From positions 248,001-312,000 of the forward strand of contig CAVSGR010000001.1 in NCBI GenBank assembly GCA_963727535.1: a stretch of 64,000 nucleotides of DNA, read 5' to 3'. This DNA comes from RBG-16-34-14 sp963727535. Its GTDB lineage: Bacteria > Bacteroidota > Ignavibacteria > Ignavibacteriales > Ignavibacteriaceae. The number at the start of each line of letters is the position of its first letter. Positions within the stretch are counted from its first letter, which is position 1. The notes beneath the pieces are model-generated. The model was not told the origin of the DNA. It did no database searches and worked only from the letters and a program-made list of their open reading frames with translations. Made by a program: the position numbers and the translations under genes. This document shows, piece after piece, positions 8,774-18,007 of the stretch.

Positions 8774-9659
8774 AATAAGAGTCGGGATTACAGTTTTAGC
8801 AGGGATAATTGTCTTCCTCTGGATTTTAGGATGGGCAAAAAACTTTAGCTTAACTCCGACTGATAATACTGTAAAAGTACAATTTACAAATACAGCAGGA
8901 CTTGAAATTGGCGATCCGGTTACCGTGAATGGTGTTCGTAAAGGTTTTGTTGAAGATATTGCAATTAAAGGTGAAAAAGTAGTAGTTACAATAAAAGTTT
9001 CAAATGATGTAGCTTTAAAAGAAGATGCTGATTTTGCAGTATCAATGCTCGATTTGATGGGAGGTAAAAAGGTTGAAGTAAATCCTGGTTCATCAAATAT
9101 CCTTTTAGATTACAACCAGGTACAAACCGGAACTTTTTATGCAGATGTTCCTTATGTAATGTCGATGGTTGGTTCGTTTCAAAAAGATATCTCTTCAACT
9201 ATATCAGATCTTAAAATAACTTTGAATTCATTGAATAATTATCTTGGCGATAAGAAGCTTAATAATGATATAAAATCTTCAATGTCTAACTTAAGCGATG
9301 TCACAAAGAAACTTAACATCCTTATAGATGAAAACAGGAATAACCTTAAACAATTAACTGAAAATACAGTCGAGCTAACGGAAGATGCCAAAGATTTTTT
9401 TAATCAGAATAAAGAAAGTCTTAATACATCCGCAAAAGAATTACAAACGGTTCTCACTAATTCCGATAGCTTGCTTACAAAACTCAATAAGTTTACGGAT
9501 GAAATAAGAAATAAGCAGAATAACCTGGGGAAAATTATTTATGATGAAAAAATATATAACAATCTTACTGAATCCTTAAAGCAATTGAATGAGTTAACGA
9601 AAATTATGATTGAGCAGTTAAAGAAAGACGGATTAAAAGTTGATGCAAACATTTTCTAA
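8751..9659 (+). CDS. MlaD/MCE-domain protein
   Basis: MCE proteins form periplasmic rings that carry phospholipids or other hydrophobic molecules between membranes. The 302 residues begin with an N-terminal anchor (about 11-29, VGITVLAGIIVFLWILGWA), then one MCE domain (about 38-120: VKVQFTNTAGLEIGDPVTVNG and DLMGGKKVEVNPGS), then a long helical coiled coil to the C-terminus (about 145-300). The usual partners (MlaE permease, MlaF ATPase) are not adjacent, so it is an orphan here. The gamma-glutamyltransferase gene starts within its last 20 bases. Confidence 0.88.
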   Translation: MKNQRRTEIRVGITVLAGIIVFLWILGWAKNFSLTPTDNTVKVQFTNTAGLEIGDPVTVNGVRKGFVEDIAIKGEKVVVTIKVSNDVALKEDADFAVSMLDLMGGKKVEVNPGSSNILLDYNQVQTGTFYADVPYVMSMVGSFQKDISSTISDLKITLNSLNNYLGDKKLNNDIKSSMSNLSDVTKKLNILIDENRNNLKQLTENTVELTEDAKDFFNQNKESLNTSAKELQTVLTNSDSLLTKLNKFTDEIRNKQNNLGKIIYDEKIYNNLTESLKQLNELTKIMIEQLKKDGLKVDANIF

Positions 9660-11328
9660 GAGATTTTTTCTTTTAGTTTTTCTTTTCTCATTTTCCAACC
9701 TATTTTCTCAAACACCAATACCATATAAAAATGGAGTTGTTGTTTCAGCAAGCAGCCTTGCTTCAGAAGTTGGAGTTGAAATACTTAAAAAAGGCGGGAA
9801 TGCAATTGATGCAGCAGTTGCAACTGGTTTTGCGCTTGCAGTAACATATCCTTCTGCAGGAAATATTGGCGGCGGCGGATTTATGGTTATTCATCTTGCT
9901 GATGGAAAAGAAACAACAATTGACTATCGTGAAAAAGCTCCGGCTAAAGCTTACCGTGATATGTATCTTGATAAAGATAAGAATTATATACCCGATTTGA
10001 GTAATTCCGGAGTAACATCTGTAGGAGTTCCGGGAAGTGTTGCAGGTTTACTTTATGCACTTAATAAATATGGAAAACTTTCATTAGATGAGGTAATAGA
10101 ACCAGCGATAAAGCTGGCTGAAGAAGGGTTCATTCTTGATTTTTATTTAGTGCGTTCTTTCGAAAATGTTCTGAAAGAGTTAAGCAAGTATTCATCTTCA
10201 ATGAATGTTTTTTCAAAAGGAGGTAAACCTTATAAAGAAGGAGATAGATTTTTTCAGCCTGATTTAGCATGGACTTTGAAACAGATTAAAGAAAAAGGCA
10301 GAGATGGATTTTATAAAGGAAAAGTTGCAGAATTATTCGTTAACCAGGTTCAGAAAGAGGGTGGTTATATTACTTTGAAAGATATTGAAGATTACCAGCC
10401 TGTCGAAAGAGACCCTGTAAAAGGAACTTACAGAGGTTGTGAAATTGTTTCTATGGCACCCCCTTCATCAGGAGGTGTTTGCTTAATTGAACTTCTTAAT
10501 ATTCTGGAGAACTATTCCTTTAGCAAAGATGAATGGGGAAGCAGCGGTTATATTCATAAGCTTGTTGAAGCGATGAAATATGTTTATGCTGACAGATCAA
10601 AACATCTTGGTGATCCTGACTTTTATGATGTTCCTGTTAGTTCTCTTTTATCAAAACAAAACGCAAAAGAAATTTTTAATAAAATAAAAGATACTTCGAC
10701 TCCTTCTTCGGAAATTCATCCGGCAGAAAAATTTTCTTTTAAAGAAAGTAACGAAACAACTCATTATTCTGTTTATGATAAAGACGGAAATGCAGTAAGC
10801 ACAACAACTACAATTAATTCATACTATGGAAATAAAATTGTAGTTGATGGAGCAGGTTTCCTGATGAATAATGAAATGGACGATTTTAGTGCTAAGCCCG
10901 GTGAACCAAATATTTATGGACTTGTTGGAGGAGAAGCAAATTCAATTGGACCTGGAAAAAGAATGCTCAGTTCAATGACACCAACTATTGTACTTAAAAA
11001 TAAAAAGCCTTATTTGATTCTCGGTTCTCCTGGTGGTTCAACAATAATTACTTCTGTTTTACAGGTAATTCTTAATTGTATAGACTTCGATATGAACATT
11101 AAAAAAGCAATTGATATGCCGCGCATTCATCATCAATGGCTGCCTGATGAGATAAATTATGAAATGTTCGGACTTTCTGCAGATGTAAAAGAAGATTTGG
11201 AAAAACTCGGATATAAGATTGGCAGCGTTAAAGAAATTGGAAGAGTGCAGGGAATTATGATAGATGATAAAAATCGTATCTGGGGTGCAACCGATCCTAG
11301 AGGTTATGGAGGTGTAGCAGGTTATTAA
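9643..11328 (+). CDS. ggt: Gamma-glutamyltransferase (glutathione hydrolase), exported
   Basis: This enzyme transfers or hydrolyses the gamma-glutamyl group of glutathione and related compounds in the periplasm. It is made as a proenzyme that cuts itself before a threonine. A signal peptide is seen (FFLLVFLFSFSNLFSQ). The cleavage/nucleophile motif NETTHYSVYDKDGNAVS is present, with the catalytic Thr at about residue 372. Conserved GGGGFMVIH, SVGVPGSVAGL and SMTPTIV with GSPGGSTI complete the family pattern. Length (~561) is normal. ATG 9643 is preferred over TTG 9640; it overlaps the MCE gene. No frameshift is seen. Confidence 0.95.
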   Translation: MQTFSKRFFLLVFLFSFSNLFSQTPIPYKNGVVVSASSLASEVGVEILKKGGNAIDAAVATGFALAVTYPSAGNIGGGGFMVIHLADGKETTIDYREKAPAKAYRDMYLDKDKNYIPDLSNSGVTSVGVPGSVAGLLYALNKYGKLSLDEVIEPAIKLAEEGFILDFYLVRSFENVLKELSKYSSSMNVFSKGGKPYKEGDRFFQPDLAWTLKQIKEKGRDGFYKGKVAELFVNQVQKEGGYITLKDIEDYQPVERDPVKGTYRGCEIVSMAPPSSGGVCLIELLNILENYSFSKDEWGSSGYIHKLVEAMKYVYADRSKHLGDPDFYDVPVSSLLSKQNAKEIFNKIKDTSTPSSEIHPAEKFSFKESNETTHYSVYDKDGNAVSTTTTINSYYGNKIVVDGAGFLMNNEMDDFSAKPGEPNIYGLVGGEANSIGPGKRMLSSMTPTIVLKNKKPYLILGSPGGSTIITSVLQVILNCIDFDMNIKKAIDMPRIHHQWLPDEINYEMFGLSADVKEDLEKLGYKIGSVKEIGRVQGIMIDDKNRIWGATDPRGYGGVAGY

Positions 11329-11705
11329 AATTGTTGCGGTTCCTAAGTATGTCATTGTTTAGAATAATTTTTTTTATTTGCTATTTCACAATAATTAATT
11401 CTTCAACATTAACAAATCCCTAAATACTACTTTTCACTCTTTCTTTTGAATTTTTCTTTTAGTATTTTTTTCCAGATTTTGACATAGAAAAGGGGAGTAA
11501 TGGTTGGAATCTTTTTATATTTGAGGGGAAGTATTGTTAGTGTCCCTTCTAATTTTGACTACACAAGGGGTAACCTCTATTATAAATTTAAACTGCCGAA
11601 ACACACTTTCGCTTTATTAAAAAAGAAATACCCTACAGGCTACATATAACATCACTTTCAAAATAATTTTCTACTAATTATTATCTAATATTTTGGGAGG
11701 ATAAA
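11329..11705. other. Intergenic region before the T9SS cargo pair
   Basis: These 377 AT-rich bases hold no credible gene and no RNA gene I can recognise. They end in GGGAGGA just before ATG 11706, a strong ribosome binding site. A promoter for the following gene must lie here, but I cannot place it with confidence. Confidence 0.35.
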
Positions 11706-12854
11706 ATGAAATATATTTTAATAAGTGTTTGCATTTTTTTTATACAGTTTTATTCACTACCCCAAAAAGATCGTGCAGGTTTATCCCAGTTATGGTTAGG
11801 AATAGAGGGAGTTGAATCTGGCGAAGAGGTGATTCATTATATCTCTGCAAAGGGAGTTGTTTGGGGGAACAAACAAAATGAAAATTTTTTAATAACAAAT
11901 GATCCTAGGGTTTATAATAGTTCTGATACTTCCATTGGAAATTATTATCCCACTTCGCTTACATATTTGGCTGAATTTAATTGGATTTGGGTCACGGGAA
12001 CTTCAGAAGCAAGATGGGGGCTTGGTTTATATAAGATAACTAATTCAAAAGAACCTTTAGCATATTTTTATTTAGATGCAAGGGATAGTAATTATGGGAA
12101 TAAAATTGGTTTTACAAGTCCTGATATAAGGTTTTATTATGATATGGATGGCTTTTTTAAATTTGCTTACCCGGGGTCCTCCACTATTTATATAGGTGAT
12201 TTAGTAAGGGTATCTGATTTACTTGAATTTACTTATACTACCAGTGGGCTGCAAAGCTTTTGGTCGAATGTATTAGTTTGTGTAAGTTCCGATCCCGATA
12301 ATAATAATGTGCGTTTAATTTGGGGCAAAAACCCTACTTTTAATTGTACTTCTTATAAAATATCCAGAAGTATTCAAATTTATCCAGTTATAAAGTATAG
12401 CGTCATCGCAACCGTTAATTCTATCACTTTTGAATATATAGATGAAGAAACCTCCTATTATGGTTCCCAGCCTGTCTATTATTATGTCCGGGGATACAAT
12501 GGATCCACATATTCTGAACGATCAAATGTTGTTAGTACTCCTATTAGAATAGGATATGGTAAGTCCACAGTTATCTCAAATAATAAAAATTGTAATTTCA
12601 CTCTTTATCAAAATTCGCCGAATCCGTTCAATCCAACAACGAATATTATTTACCAGATTTCTGAAAGTGGTTATACAAGCTTAAAGGTATATGATATTCT
12701 TGGAAATGAAATCTCTGCGTTGGTAGATGAATATAAGGAAGCAGGTAGATATACGATAAAATTTGATGGTAACGAACTAACTAGCGGAGTTTACCTTTAC
12801 ACGCTAAGATCGGGAAGCTTTATAGAAACACGAAAGATGCTGTTGATTAGGTAA
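11706..12854 (+). CDS. Secreted protein with fibronectin-like segment and T9SS type A sorting domain
   Basis: 382 residues: signal peptide (first ~18), a beta-rich unique region (20-190), a fibronectin type III-like stretch (about 190-280, VRLIWGKNP...CTSYKISRS...YYYVRGYN) and a C-terminal sorting domain (about 295-382). The last has the diagnostic YQNSPNPFNPTT, LKVYDILGNEI, SGVYLYTL and TRKMLLIR blocks. Type IX secretion exports and surface-attaches proteins with this ending. The main domain is not a recognised enzyme. The strong GGGAGGA start signal suggests good expression. It is paired with another T9SS cargo gene 44 bp downstream. Confidence 0.85.
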   Translation: MKYILISVCIFFIQFYSLPQKDRAGLSQLWLGIEGVESGEEVIHYISAKGVVWGNKQNENFLITNDPRVYNSSDTSIGNYYPTSLTYLAEFNWIWVTGTSEARWGLGLYKITNSKEPLAYFYLDARDSNYGNKIGFTSPDIRFYYDMDGFFKFAYPGSSTIYIGDLVRVSDLLEFTYTTSGLQSFWSNVLVCVSSDPDNNNVRLIWGKNPTFNCTSYKISRSIQIYPVIKYSVIATVNSITFEYIDEETSYYGSQPVYYYVRGYNGSTYSERSNVVSTPIRIGYGKSTVISNNKNCNFTLYQNSPNPFNPTTNIIYQISESGYTSLKVYDILGNEISALVDEYKEAGRYTIKFDGNELTSGVYLYTLRSGSFIETRKMLLIR

Positions 12855-12898
12855 TACTTCAATAATTAAAAATTAAAAATATTCTTTTGGAGGTGGAA

Positions 12899-14158
12899 AT
12901 GAAGAACATCTATTACTTAATATTGTTTGAATTGATTTTTATTATAAGAATTAATGCGCAAGCCAATTTAATCCAGTCAATCGACTTTGACTCCCTGGGA
13001 AGAACAGTTTATGCATTGACGGGTAATTATGATTACTCATACGTATTGAGATATGATAATGGGAATTTAGAAAGCTGGAATATAAGTGAACTGTTTAATA
13101 TACCCTTTACCTGGATAAGCACAACAATTGATAAAGAAGGTAATATATGGGCTTATCAGGAAACTAAGTTATTAAAGTTTGACGGCATTAGCTGGACAGC
13201 TTTCGATGTTCCGACATCTCCATTTTATTTTACTTATTCTCACCTTAAGGAGGATAATCATAACAATATTTGGTTTTCAGCTTTGGATAATTGTCAAATT
13301 CATAAGCTTAATCTAACAGATTCAACGTGGAAGAATTATACGATCGATCATCCCAATACACAATATTGTTGGGCTGGTGAAATAGTATTTAAAGGTGATA
13401 GTACATTGATATGTACTAATGCCGGTTTAACTCTAATTTATAATGATAGCGTCAGCATTATTCTCGATACTACTAATTCAAGTATTCCCTCACAAAAACT
13501 CTATTCATTTTATATCGATTCCAAGGGAAACAGATGGTTTGGTAGTTATGACAAAGGCTTAATTGAGTGGATTAATGACTCAACTTTTATTTCGTATAAT
13601 ACAGGAAATTCAAACCTTCCGGATAATTTTATAAATGCGATTGATGAAGATTCCAAGGGAATACTTTGGATGGCTACAGACAAGGGATTTGCAAGTTTTA
13701 ATGGTAACAGCATTACTTCTTATTCATATTTATATCCCTTCTCAACTTTATCACTTGCGGTAGATAAAGACGATAAAATATGGATGGGATCGTGGGGTGA
13801 TTACCCCGCCAAGTTATTGGTTTTTGATGGTGATAGAATAAACATTATTACAGATGTTGCAGAAGAGTATTTACAACCGGGAACCTTTCAACTCTTTCAA
13901 AATTATCCCAATCCCTTTAATCCATCAACTAAAATAAAATATGAAATAACCAGTCAATCGTTTGTTACACTGAAAGTATTTGATATTCTTGGCAGAGTAG
14001 TCAAAACATTGATCAACGAATCTAAACCTGCAGGTATTTATGAAACAACATTTGATGCTTACAACTTGAGCAGCGGAGTTTATATTTATAGAATAACAGC
14101 TCTAAGTAAAAACAAAGTTCTCTTCAGTCAATCAAGGCAGATGATTTTACTTAAGTAA
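12899..14158 (+). CDS. Secreted beta-propeller-like protein with T9SS type A sorting domain
   Basis: About 419 residues. After a signal peptide (to NAQA) come repeated units with the pattern IDSKGNRWFGSYDKGLIEW / IDEDSKGILWMATDKGFASF / VDKDDKIWMGSW. This is the two-component-regulator propeller type repeat, here as a free secreted domain. The C-terminal ~85 residues are a T9SS sorting domain (FQNYPNPFNPST, LKVFDILGRVV, SSGVYIYRI). ATG 12899 is chosen because GGAGG at 12888-12892 sits just upstream; TTG 12887 would overlap that site. Function is probably surface binding; no catalytic residues are recognised. Confidence 0.82.
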   Translation: MKNIYYLILFELIFIIRINAQANLIQSIDFDSLGRTVYALTGNYDYSYVLRYDNGNLESWNISELFNIPFTWISTTIDKEGNIWAYQETKLLKFDGISWTAFDVPTSPFYFTYSHLKEDNHNNIWFSALDNCQIHKLNLTDSTWKNYTIDHPNTQYCWAGEIVFKGDSTLICTNAGLTLIYNDSVSIILDTTNSSIPSQKLYSFYIDSKGNRWFGSYDKGLIEWINDSTFISYNTGNSNLPDNFINAIDEDSKGILWMATDKGFASFNGNSITSYSYLYPFSTLSLAVDKDDKIWMGSWGDYPAKLLVFDGDRINIITDVAEEYLQPGTFQLFQNYPNPFNPSTKIKYEITSQSFVTLKVFDILGRVVKTLINESKPAGIYETTFDAYNLSSGVYIYRITALSKNKVLFSQSRQMILLK

Positions 14159-14188
14159 TTGAATTTGCATAAAACTTTATTATTAGAT

Positions 14189-14212
14189 AGCCCCGACATT
14201 TCAGTCGAGGCT
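14189..14212. repeat. Short GC-rich palindrome (REP-like)
   Basis: AGCCCCGAC and GTCGAGGCT flank a 6-nt loop with one C/A mismatch. It lies between the second T9SS gene and acpS, stands out in base composition from its AT-rich surroundings, and resembles in style the GCCCCGG palindrome near 59.66 kb. It could double as a transcription terminator for the upstream gene, but there is no clean T run after it. Confidence 0.5.
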
Positions 14213-14326
14213 TATTAAAGGTCAATCCAAGAGCTTTAACCAAAATTCCAAATTTTGTTACTCATTATAACTTGAAGTTTTTCTTTTTATTCATTTATGT
14301 TTACTTTTAACAAAAAGAGAAAATAA

Positions 14327-14710
14327 ATGGTTATTGGAATTGGAATCGATATTATCGAGATCGACAGGATAAAGGAAAGTGTCGATGATTATGGAGATCA
14401 ATTTCTCCATAAAATATATACTGAAAGTGAAATTAAGTATTGTCTTTCTAAGAAAGATAAATACCAACACCTGGCCGCGAGGTTTGCAGCAAAAGAAGCA
14501 ATTTACAAAGCTATATCTTCAAATTGGCAGAGCGAGCTTAGCTGGCAGGATATGGAAATTATAAACGCCCCCAACGGTATGCCTGAAGTTAAGTTCAAAG
14601 GAAATCTTGAAAAATTTCTTTCTAAAGACAAAGAGCTTAAAATTTCAATGAGTCACTCCAGAGATTACGTTACCTGTGTTGCAATAGTTTATAAAAACAG
14701 CAATATCTGA
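14327..14710 (+). CDS. acpS: Holo-[acyl-carrier-protein] synthase
   Basis: AcpS moves the 4'-phosphopantetheine arm from CoA onto acyl carrier protein, activating fatty acid synthesis. The 127 residues are of normal length. Both metal/CoA-binding motifs are present: GIGIDIIEIDRI near the N-terminus with the Asp ligand, and FAAKEAIYKAI with the Glu ligand. The ending KISMSHSRDYVTCVAIV is also typical. It seems to be a stand-alone gene; the next open frame begins 139 bp later. Confidence 0.95.
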   Translation: MVIGIGIDIIEIDRIKESVDDYGDQFLHKIYTESEIKYCLSKKDKYQHLAARFAAKEAIYKAISSNWQSELSWQDMEIINAPNGMPEVKFKGNLEKFLSKDKELKISMSHSRDYVTCVAIVYKNSNI

Positions 14711-14849
14711 AGAGATAAAGCTCCTACCAAGAGATAATTTGATATTAGAATTATATTGGAAATTTCATTCCTATTTCGTTATTTTTTACTTCGATAGTTT
14801 TTCATAGTAGTATTGTTGGATAAATTCATGATATATAAGGAATTGTTTT

Positions 14850-15047
14850 TTGTTTAAGAAATATTATAATATTTACAATTATGGTTCTTTAATTATTGTT
14901 TTCATTCTGCTTCTTTTGATGTTAACTAAGATGGTACCAATAACGTGGTACATTTACTTTGTTTCATTTGGAATTTTACTTTTAGTTATAAGAATTATTT
15001 TAAGAATATACATTACAGTAAAATACGGTAATAAGAAAAAGGTGTAA
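14850..15047 (+). CDS. Small two-helix membrane protein, unknown
   Basis: 65 residues with two hydrophobic helices (about 11-28 and 32-51) and a basic tail (KYGNKKKV). The start is TTG 14850, preceded by AAGGA at a normal 8-base distance. No family is recognised. It ends directly against the coding region of the HNH gene, whose conserved reading frame begins immediately after this stop codon, so the two may be co-transcribed or the boundary may be mis-sequenced. Confidence 0.5.
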   Translation: MFKKYYNIYNYGSLIIVFILLLLMLTKMVPITWYIYFVSFGILLLVIRIILRIYITVKYGNKKKV

Positions 15048-15149
15048 GTCTTCGAACCCTCTAAACGAGTTAATGGCAAGCTAAATGCCAAGGTTTTAAT
15101 TCTGAATCAGAGCTATGAACCCCTGACAGTTTGTAACATTAAGAAAGCC

Positions 15150-15584
15150 ATGGTTTTAATGTACCTGGGGAAAGCCGAGTTAGTTCTTGATGATAAAAGA
15201 AAAATGTTAAGGACTGTTAATAAAAATTTCCCCTGGCCAAGTATAATCCGATTGAGTTTTTTTGTGAGTGTTCCTTATAAGAGAGTTGTTCTTACAAGAA
15301 AAAATATTTTACGAAGAGACAATTATAAATGTGCTTACTGCGGAAGAAGCGACTTGCCTTTAACAATCGATCATATTTTACCTAAAGCAAAAGGCGGAAC
15401 CGATTCCTGGGAAAATCTTATTTGTGCCTGCACATTGTGTAATAATAAAAAAGGTGACAGAACTCCTGTAGAAGCGAGAATGGAGCTTCTTTACAGACCA
15501 TTCAGACCGAGCCACATTATGTTTATAAAAAATGTTGTGCGTAAACTTGACGAAAACTGGAAACCGTATCTTTACTTATCATAA
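15150..15584 (+). CDS. HNH endonuclease family protein (true N-terminus probably further upstream)
   Basis: The HNH nuclease motif is clear: YKCAYCGRSDLPLTIDHILPKAKGG...WENLICACTLCNNKKGDRTP, with two CxxC zinc pairs and the IDH catalytic His. This compact family (about 165-175 residues) is widespread as a stand-alone chromosomal gene of unknown role. Starting at ATG 15150 loses part of the protein. The same frame is open back to 15048 and reads KVLILNQSYEPLTVCNIKKA, a conserved opening for the family, but contains no ATG, GTG or TTG. The true start may be a rare codon such as ATT, or may be hidden by a one-base error near 15050-15095. Confidence 0.85.
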   Translation: MVLMYLGKAELVLDDKRKMLRTVNKNFPWPSIIRLSFFVSVPYKRVVLTRKNILRRDNYKCAYCGRSDLPLTIDHILPKAKGGTDSWENLICACTLCNNKKGDRTPVEARMELLYRPFRPSHIMFIKNVVRKLDENWKPYLYLS

Positions 15585-15661
15585 TTCCTCTTTTTCTTTG
15601 TTTGAGATTATTAAAGCCAATATTACTATTTTTAATAAACCTGTTTAAAATGTTTTAAAGT

Positions 15662-16642
15662 ATGAGCAAAAAAAGAATCCTTAGTGGTATGCGCCCGACC
15701 GGTAAATTGCATATCGGTCATTATGTCGGGGCATTGGAAAATTGGGTTAAGCTTCAAAATGAATATGAAAGCTATCACCTTATTGCCGATTACCATGTTT
15801 TAACTACTGATTTAAGTACAGAAAATATTTATGAAAACTCGATAGAAATGTTAATCGACTGGCTTGCTACAGGACTTGATCCTGAAAAAAGCCCGATGTT
15901 TCGTCAATCACAGATTAAGGAGCATACCGAACTTGCATTAATTTTCGGTATGCTGATTACTACAAGCAGGCTTGAAAGAAATCCTACTTTAAAAGATCAG
16001 GTTAGAGAATTAAATATTGAAAATGTTTCCTTTGGATATCTTGGTTACCCGGTTCTCCAGGCTTCAGACATATTGTTATACAAGGGTGAAGCAGTTCCTG
16101 TCGGTGAGGACCAGGTTCCTCATGTTGAAATCACAAGAGAGATTGCTAGAAAATTTAATAGTCAGTATGGCAATGTTTTTCCTGAACCGATTCCACTACT
16201 TACTCAGTTTGCAAGACTTCCCGGACTTGATGGCAGCGCAAAGATGAGTAAATCTCTTGGTAATACGATCCTTCTTTCTGATGATCCGGAAACTGTAAAA
16301 ACTAAAATGAAAAAGGCTGTAACTGATCCGAAGAAAATAAGAAAAGGTGATCCCGGCAATCCGGATATTTGTCTTGTCTTTTCTTATCATAAAAAGTTTA
16401 ACAAAGAAGAAGTGCCGGAAATAGATGCAGGCTGCAGATCAGGTGCATTAGGATGTGTTGATTGTAAAATGAATTGTGCTTCAAAAATATCCCATTTTCT
16501 TGAACCAATAAGAGAGAAAAGAATTCATTTTGAAAAAAATATTAATGATGTAAAAGATATTCTTGCTGACGGTGAGAAGAGAGCGAAAGTTACTGCTGAA
16601 GAAACAATGAACGATGTCAGAACAAAAATGAAACTGGGTTAA
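15662..16642 (+). CDS. trpS: Tryptophanyl-tRNA synthetase
   Basis: This class I synthetase charges tRNA-Trp with tryptophan. Its 326 residues show MRPTGKLHIGHYVGAL (the HIGH signature, about 10-25) and AKMSKSLGNTI (KMSKS, about 195). Substrate-pocket segments such as PVGEDQVPHVEITREIARKFN lie between. Length is standard for bacterial TrpS. It opens a tightly packed run: scpA starts 3 bp after its stop, followed by scpB, rluB and dacB, all with overlaps or tiny gaps. Confidence 0.96.
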   Translation: MSKKRILSGMRPTGKLHIGHYVGALENWVKLQNEYESYHLIADYHVLTTDLSTENIYENSIEMLIDWLATGLDPEKSPMFRQSQIKEHTELALIFGMLITTSRLERNPTLKDQVRELNIENVSFGYLGYPVLQASDILLYKGEAVPVGEDQVPHVEITREIARKFNSQYGNVFPEPIPLLTQFARLPGLDGSAKMSKSLGNTILLSDDPETVKTKMKKAVTDPKKIRKGDPGNPDICLVFSYHKKFNKEEVPEIDAGCRSGALGCVDCKMNCASKISHFLEPIREKRIHFEKNINDVKDILADGEKRAKVTAEETMNDVRTKMKLG

Positions 16643-16644
16643 AA

Positions 16645-17367
16645 TTGTACAAAATAAAATTAGACCAGTTCGAGGGACCTTTAGATCTTCTCCTTTTTTT
16701 TATTAAGAGAGATGAATTAAATATCTATGACATCCCTATCTCCATGATAACAAAAGAATTTCTTGAGTATGTTAATTTGATTAAGATGCTCGATCTTGAA
16801 GTTGCCGGCGATTTTATTTTGATGGCTTCCACTTTAATGCATATTAAAGTTAGAATGTTACTACCGAGAGTGTACGATGAGAAAGGAGAGGAAATAGATC
16901 CGCGTGCAGAACTTGTTAAAGCTCTACTCGAATATAAAAGATATAAAGAAGTTACTGAAGAACTGGCATATTATGAATCGAATCAAAGGAAGATTAGTTT
17001 TAGAGGGAATTTTTCCGCTGATGAAAAAGTTGCTGTCCCTGAATATGATATTCTACTAAAAAACGTAACAGTATATGATCTTGCAAAAGCTTTTAAGCAC
17101 GCACTCGATAATTTTAAGGAAGAACCGGTTCACGAAGTAAAAAGATTGAACATTTCGATCGAAGAACAAATATCATTTATTCTTGGCAAAATCGAAGAGG
17201 CGGAGGAAATTAATTTCCTCAATCTTGTAAATGAAATAAAGGAAAAGATAAGAATTATAGTTACATTTATCGCAATACTTGAGCTTGTTAAAATGAATAA
17301 AATAAAAATAAAAGAATCTCCTAATTTCAATGATTTTATGATATTAAAGGGAGATTATATTGGATAA
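16645..17367 (+). CDS. scpA: Segregation and condensation protein A
   Basis: ScpA is the kleisin subunit of the bacterial SMC condensin complex, bridging the SMC heads during chromosome organisation. The N-terminal FEGPLDLLLFFIKRDELNIYDIPISMIT motif is diagnostic. The middle (AGDFILMASTLMHIKVRMLLPR) and the C-terminal winged-helix segment (VTFIAILELVKMNKIKI) are intact. The 240 residues are of usual length. The start is TTG 16645, 3 bp after trpS. It overlaps scpB by 8 bp, so the two are translationally coupled, as is common. Confidence 0.94.
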   Translation: MYKIKLDQFEGPLDLLLFFIKRDELNIYDIPISMITKEFLEYVNLIKMLDLEVAGDFILMASTLMHIKVRMLLPRVYDEKGEEIDPRAELVKALLEYKRYKEVTEELAYYESNQRKISFRGNFSADEKVAVPEYDILLKNVTVYDLAKAFKHALDNFKEEPVHEVKRLNISIEEQISFILGKIEEAEEINFLNLVNEIKEKIRIIVTFIAILELVKMNKIKIKESPNFNDFMILKGDYIG

Positions 17368-18007
17368 TATATATCAATCGATTGTTGAAGCTTTAATCTT
17401 TTCGTCGGATGATGTGCTTAGCGGATCTGAAATTATTAAAGCTGTAAAAGGAATAGACGGAGATGATACACAAATAACTATTGAAGAAATAGACAACTGC
17501 ATCAATGAGCTTAACAATAAATATGAAGTGAGTAATTTATCATTTAGAATTTTAAGAATTGCAAACGGATATCTCTTTGCAACGACAAAAGAATATTCAA
17601 AATATGTTGGTTATTTATCTTCCGAAAAATCTAAAAGAAGATTAAGCCAGGCTGCTCTTGAAACTCTTTCTATAATTGCCTATAAGCAGCCGATTACCAA
17701 ACCGGAAATTGAATCGATAAGAGGAGTAAACTCAGATTATATTCTTAATACTCTTCTTGAAAAAAATCTTATTGCAATTTCAGGAAGGGGAGAAAGTGTC
17801 GGCAGACCTTTACTTTATGCGACTACACCCGAATTTTTGAAATATTTCGGCTTGAATAAATTAAACGATTTACCGAAGCCTCGCGAAATTGAAGAAATAA
17901 TGAACGATGAAGATTTCATTGAACAGAAAAGAAAGATTATGATGAATGCTCTTGAAGACACTATGGAAAATGAATCCAATGAAGAAGGAAATGCTGACCA
18001 GACTTAA
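17360..18007 (+). CDS. scpB: Segregation and condensation protein B
   Basis: ScpB dimers bind ScpA in the SMC condensin complex. The two winged-helix domains are visible: IVEALIFSSDDVLSGSEI at the start and LSQAALETLSIIAYKQPITKPEIESIRGVNSD in the middle, followed by GRGESVGRPLLYATTPEFLKYFGL, the most conserved block of the family. It starts at TTG 17360 inside the end of scpA. The acidic 3' tail overlaps the pseudouridine synthase start by 17 bp. Confidence 0.94.
   Translation: MDNIYQSIVEALIFSSDDVLSGSEIIKAVKGIDGDDTQITIEEIDNCINELNNKYEVSNLSFRILRIANGYLFATTKEYSKYVGYLSSEKSKRRLSQAALETLSIIAYKQPITKPEIESIRGVNSDYILNTLLEKNLIAISGRGESVGRPLLYATTPEFLKYFGLNKLNDLPKPREIEEIMNDEDFIEQKRKIMMNALEDTMENESNEEGNADQT

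Noticed and set aside
15150..15584. Homing endonuclease or mobile intron
   Set aside because: HNH motif present, but there is no intron or intein host, no repeats around it, and the family is a stable chromosomal gene.
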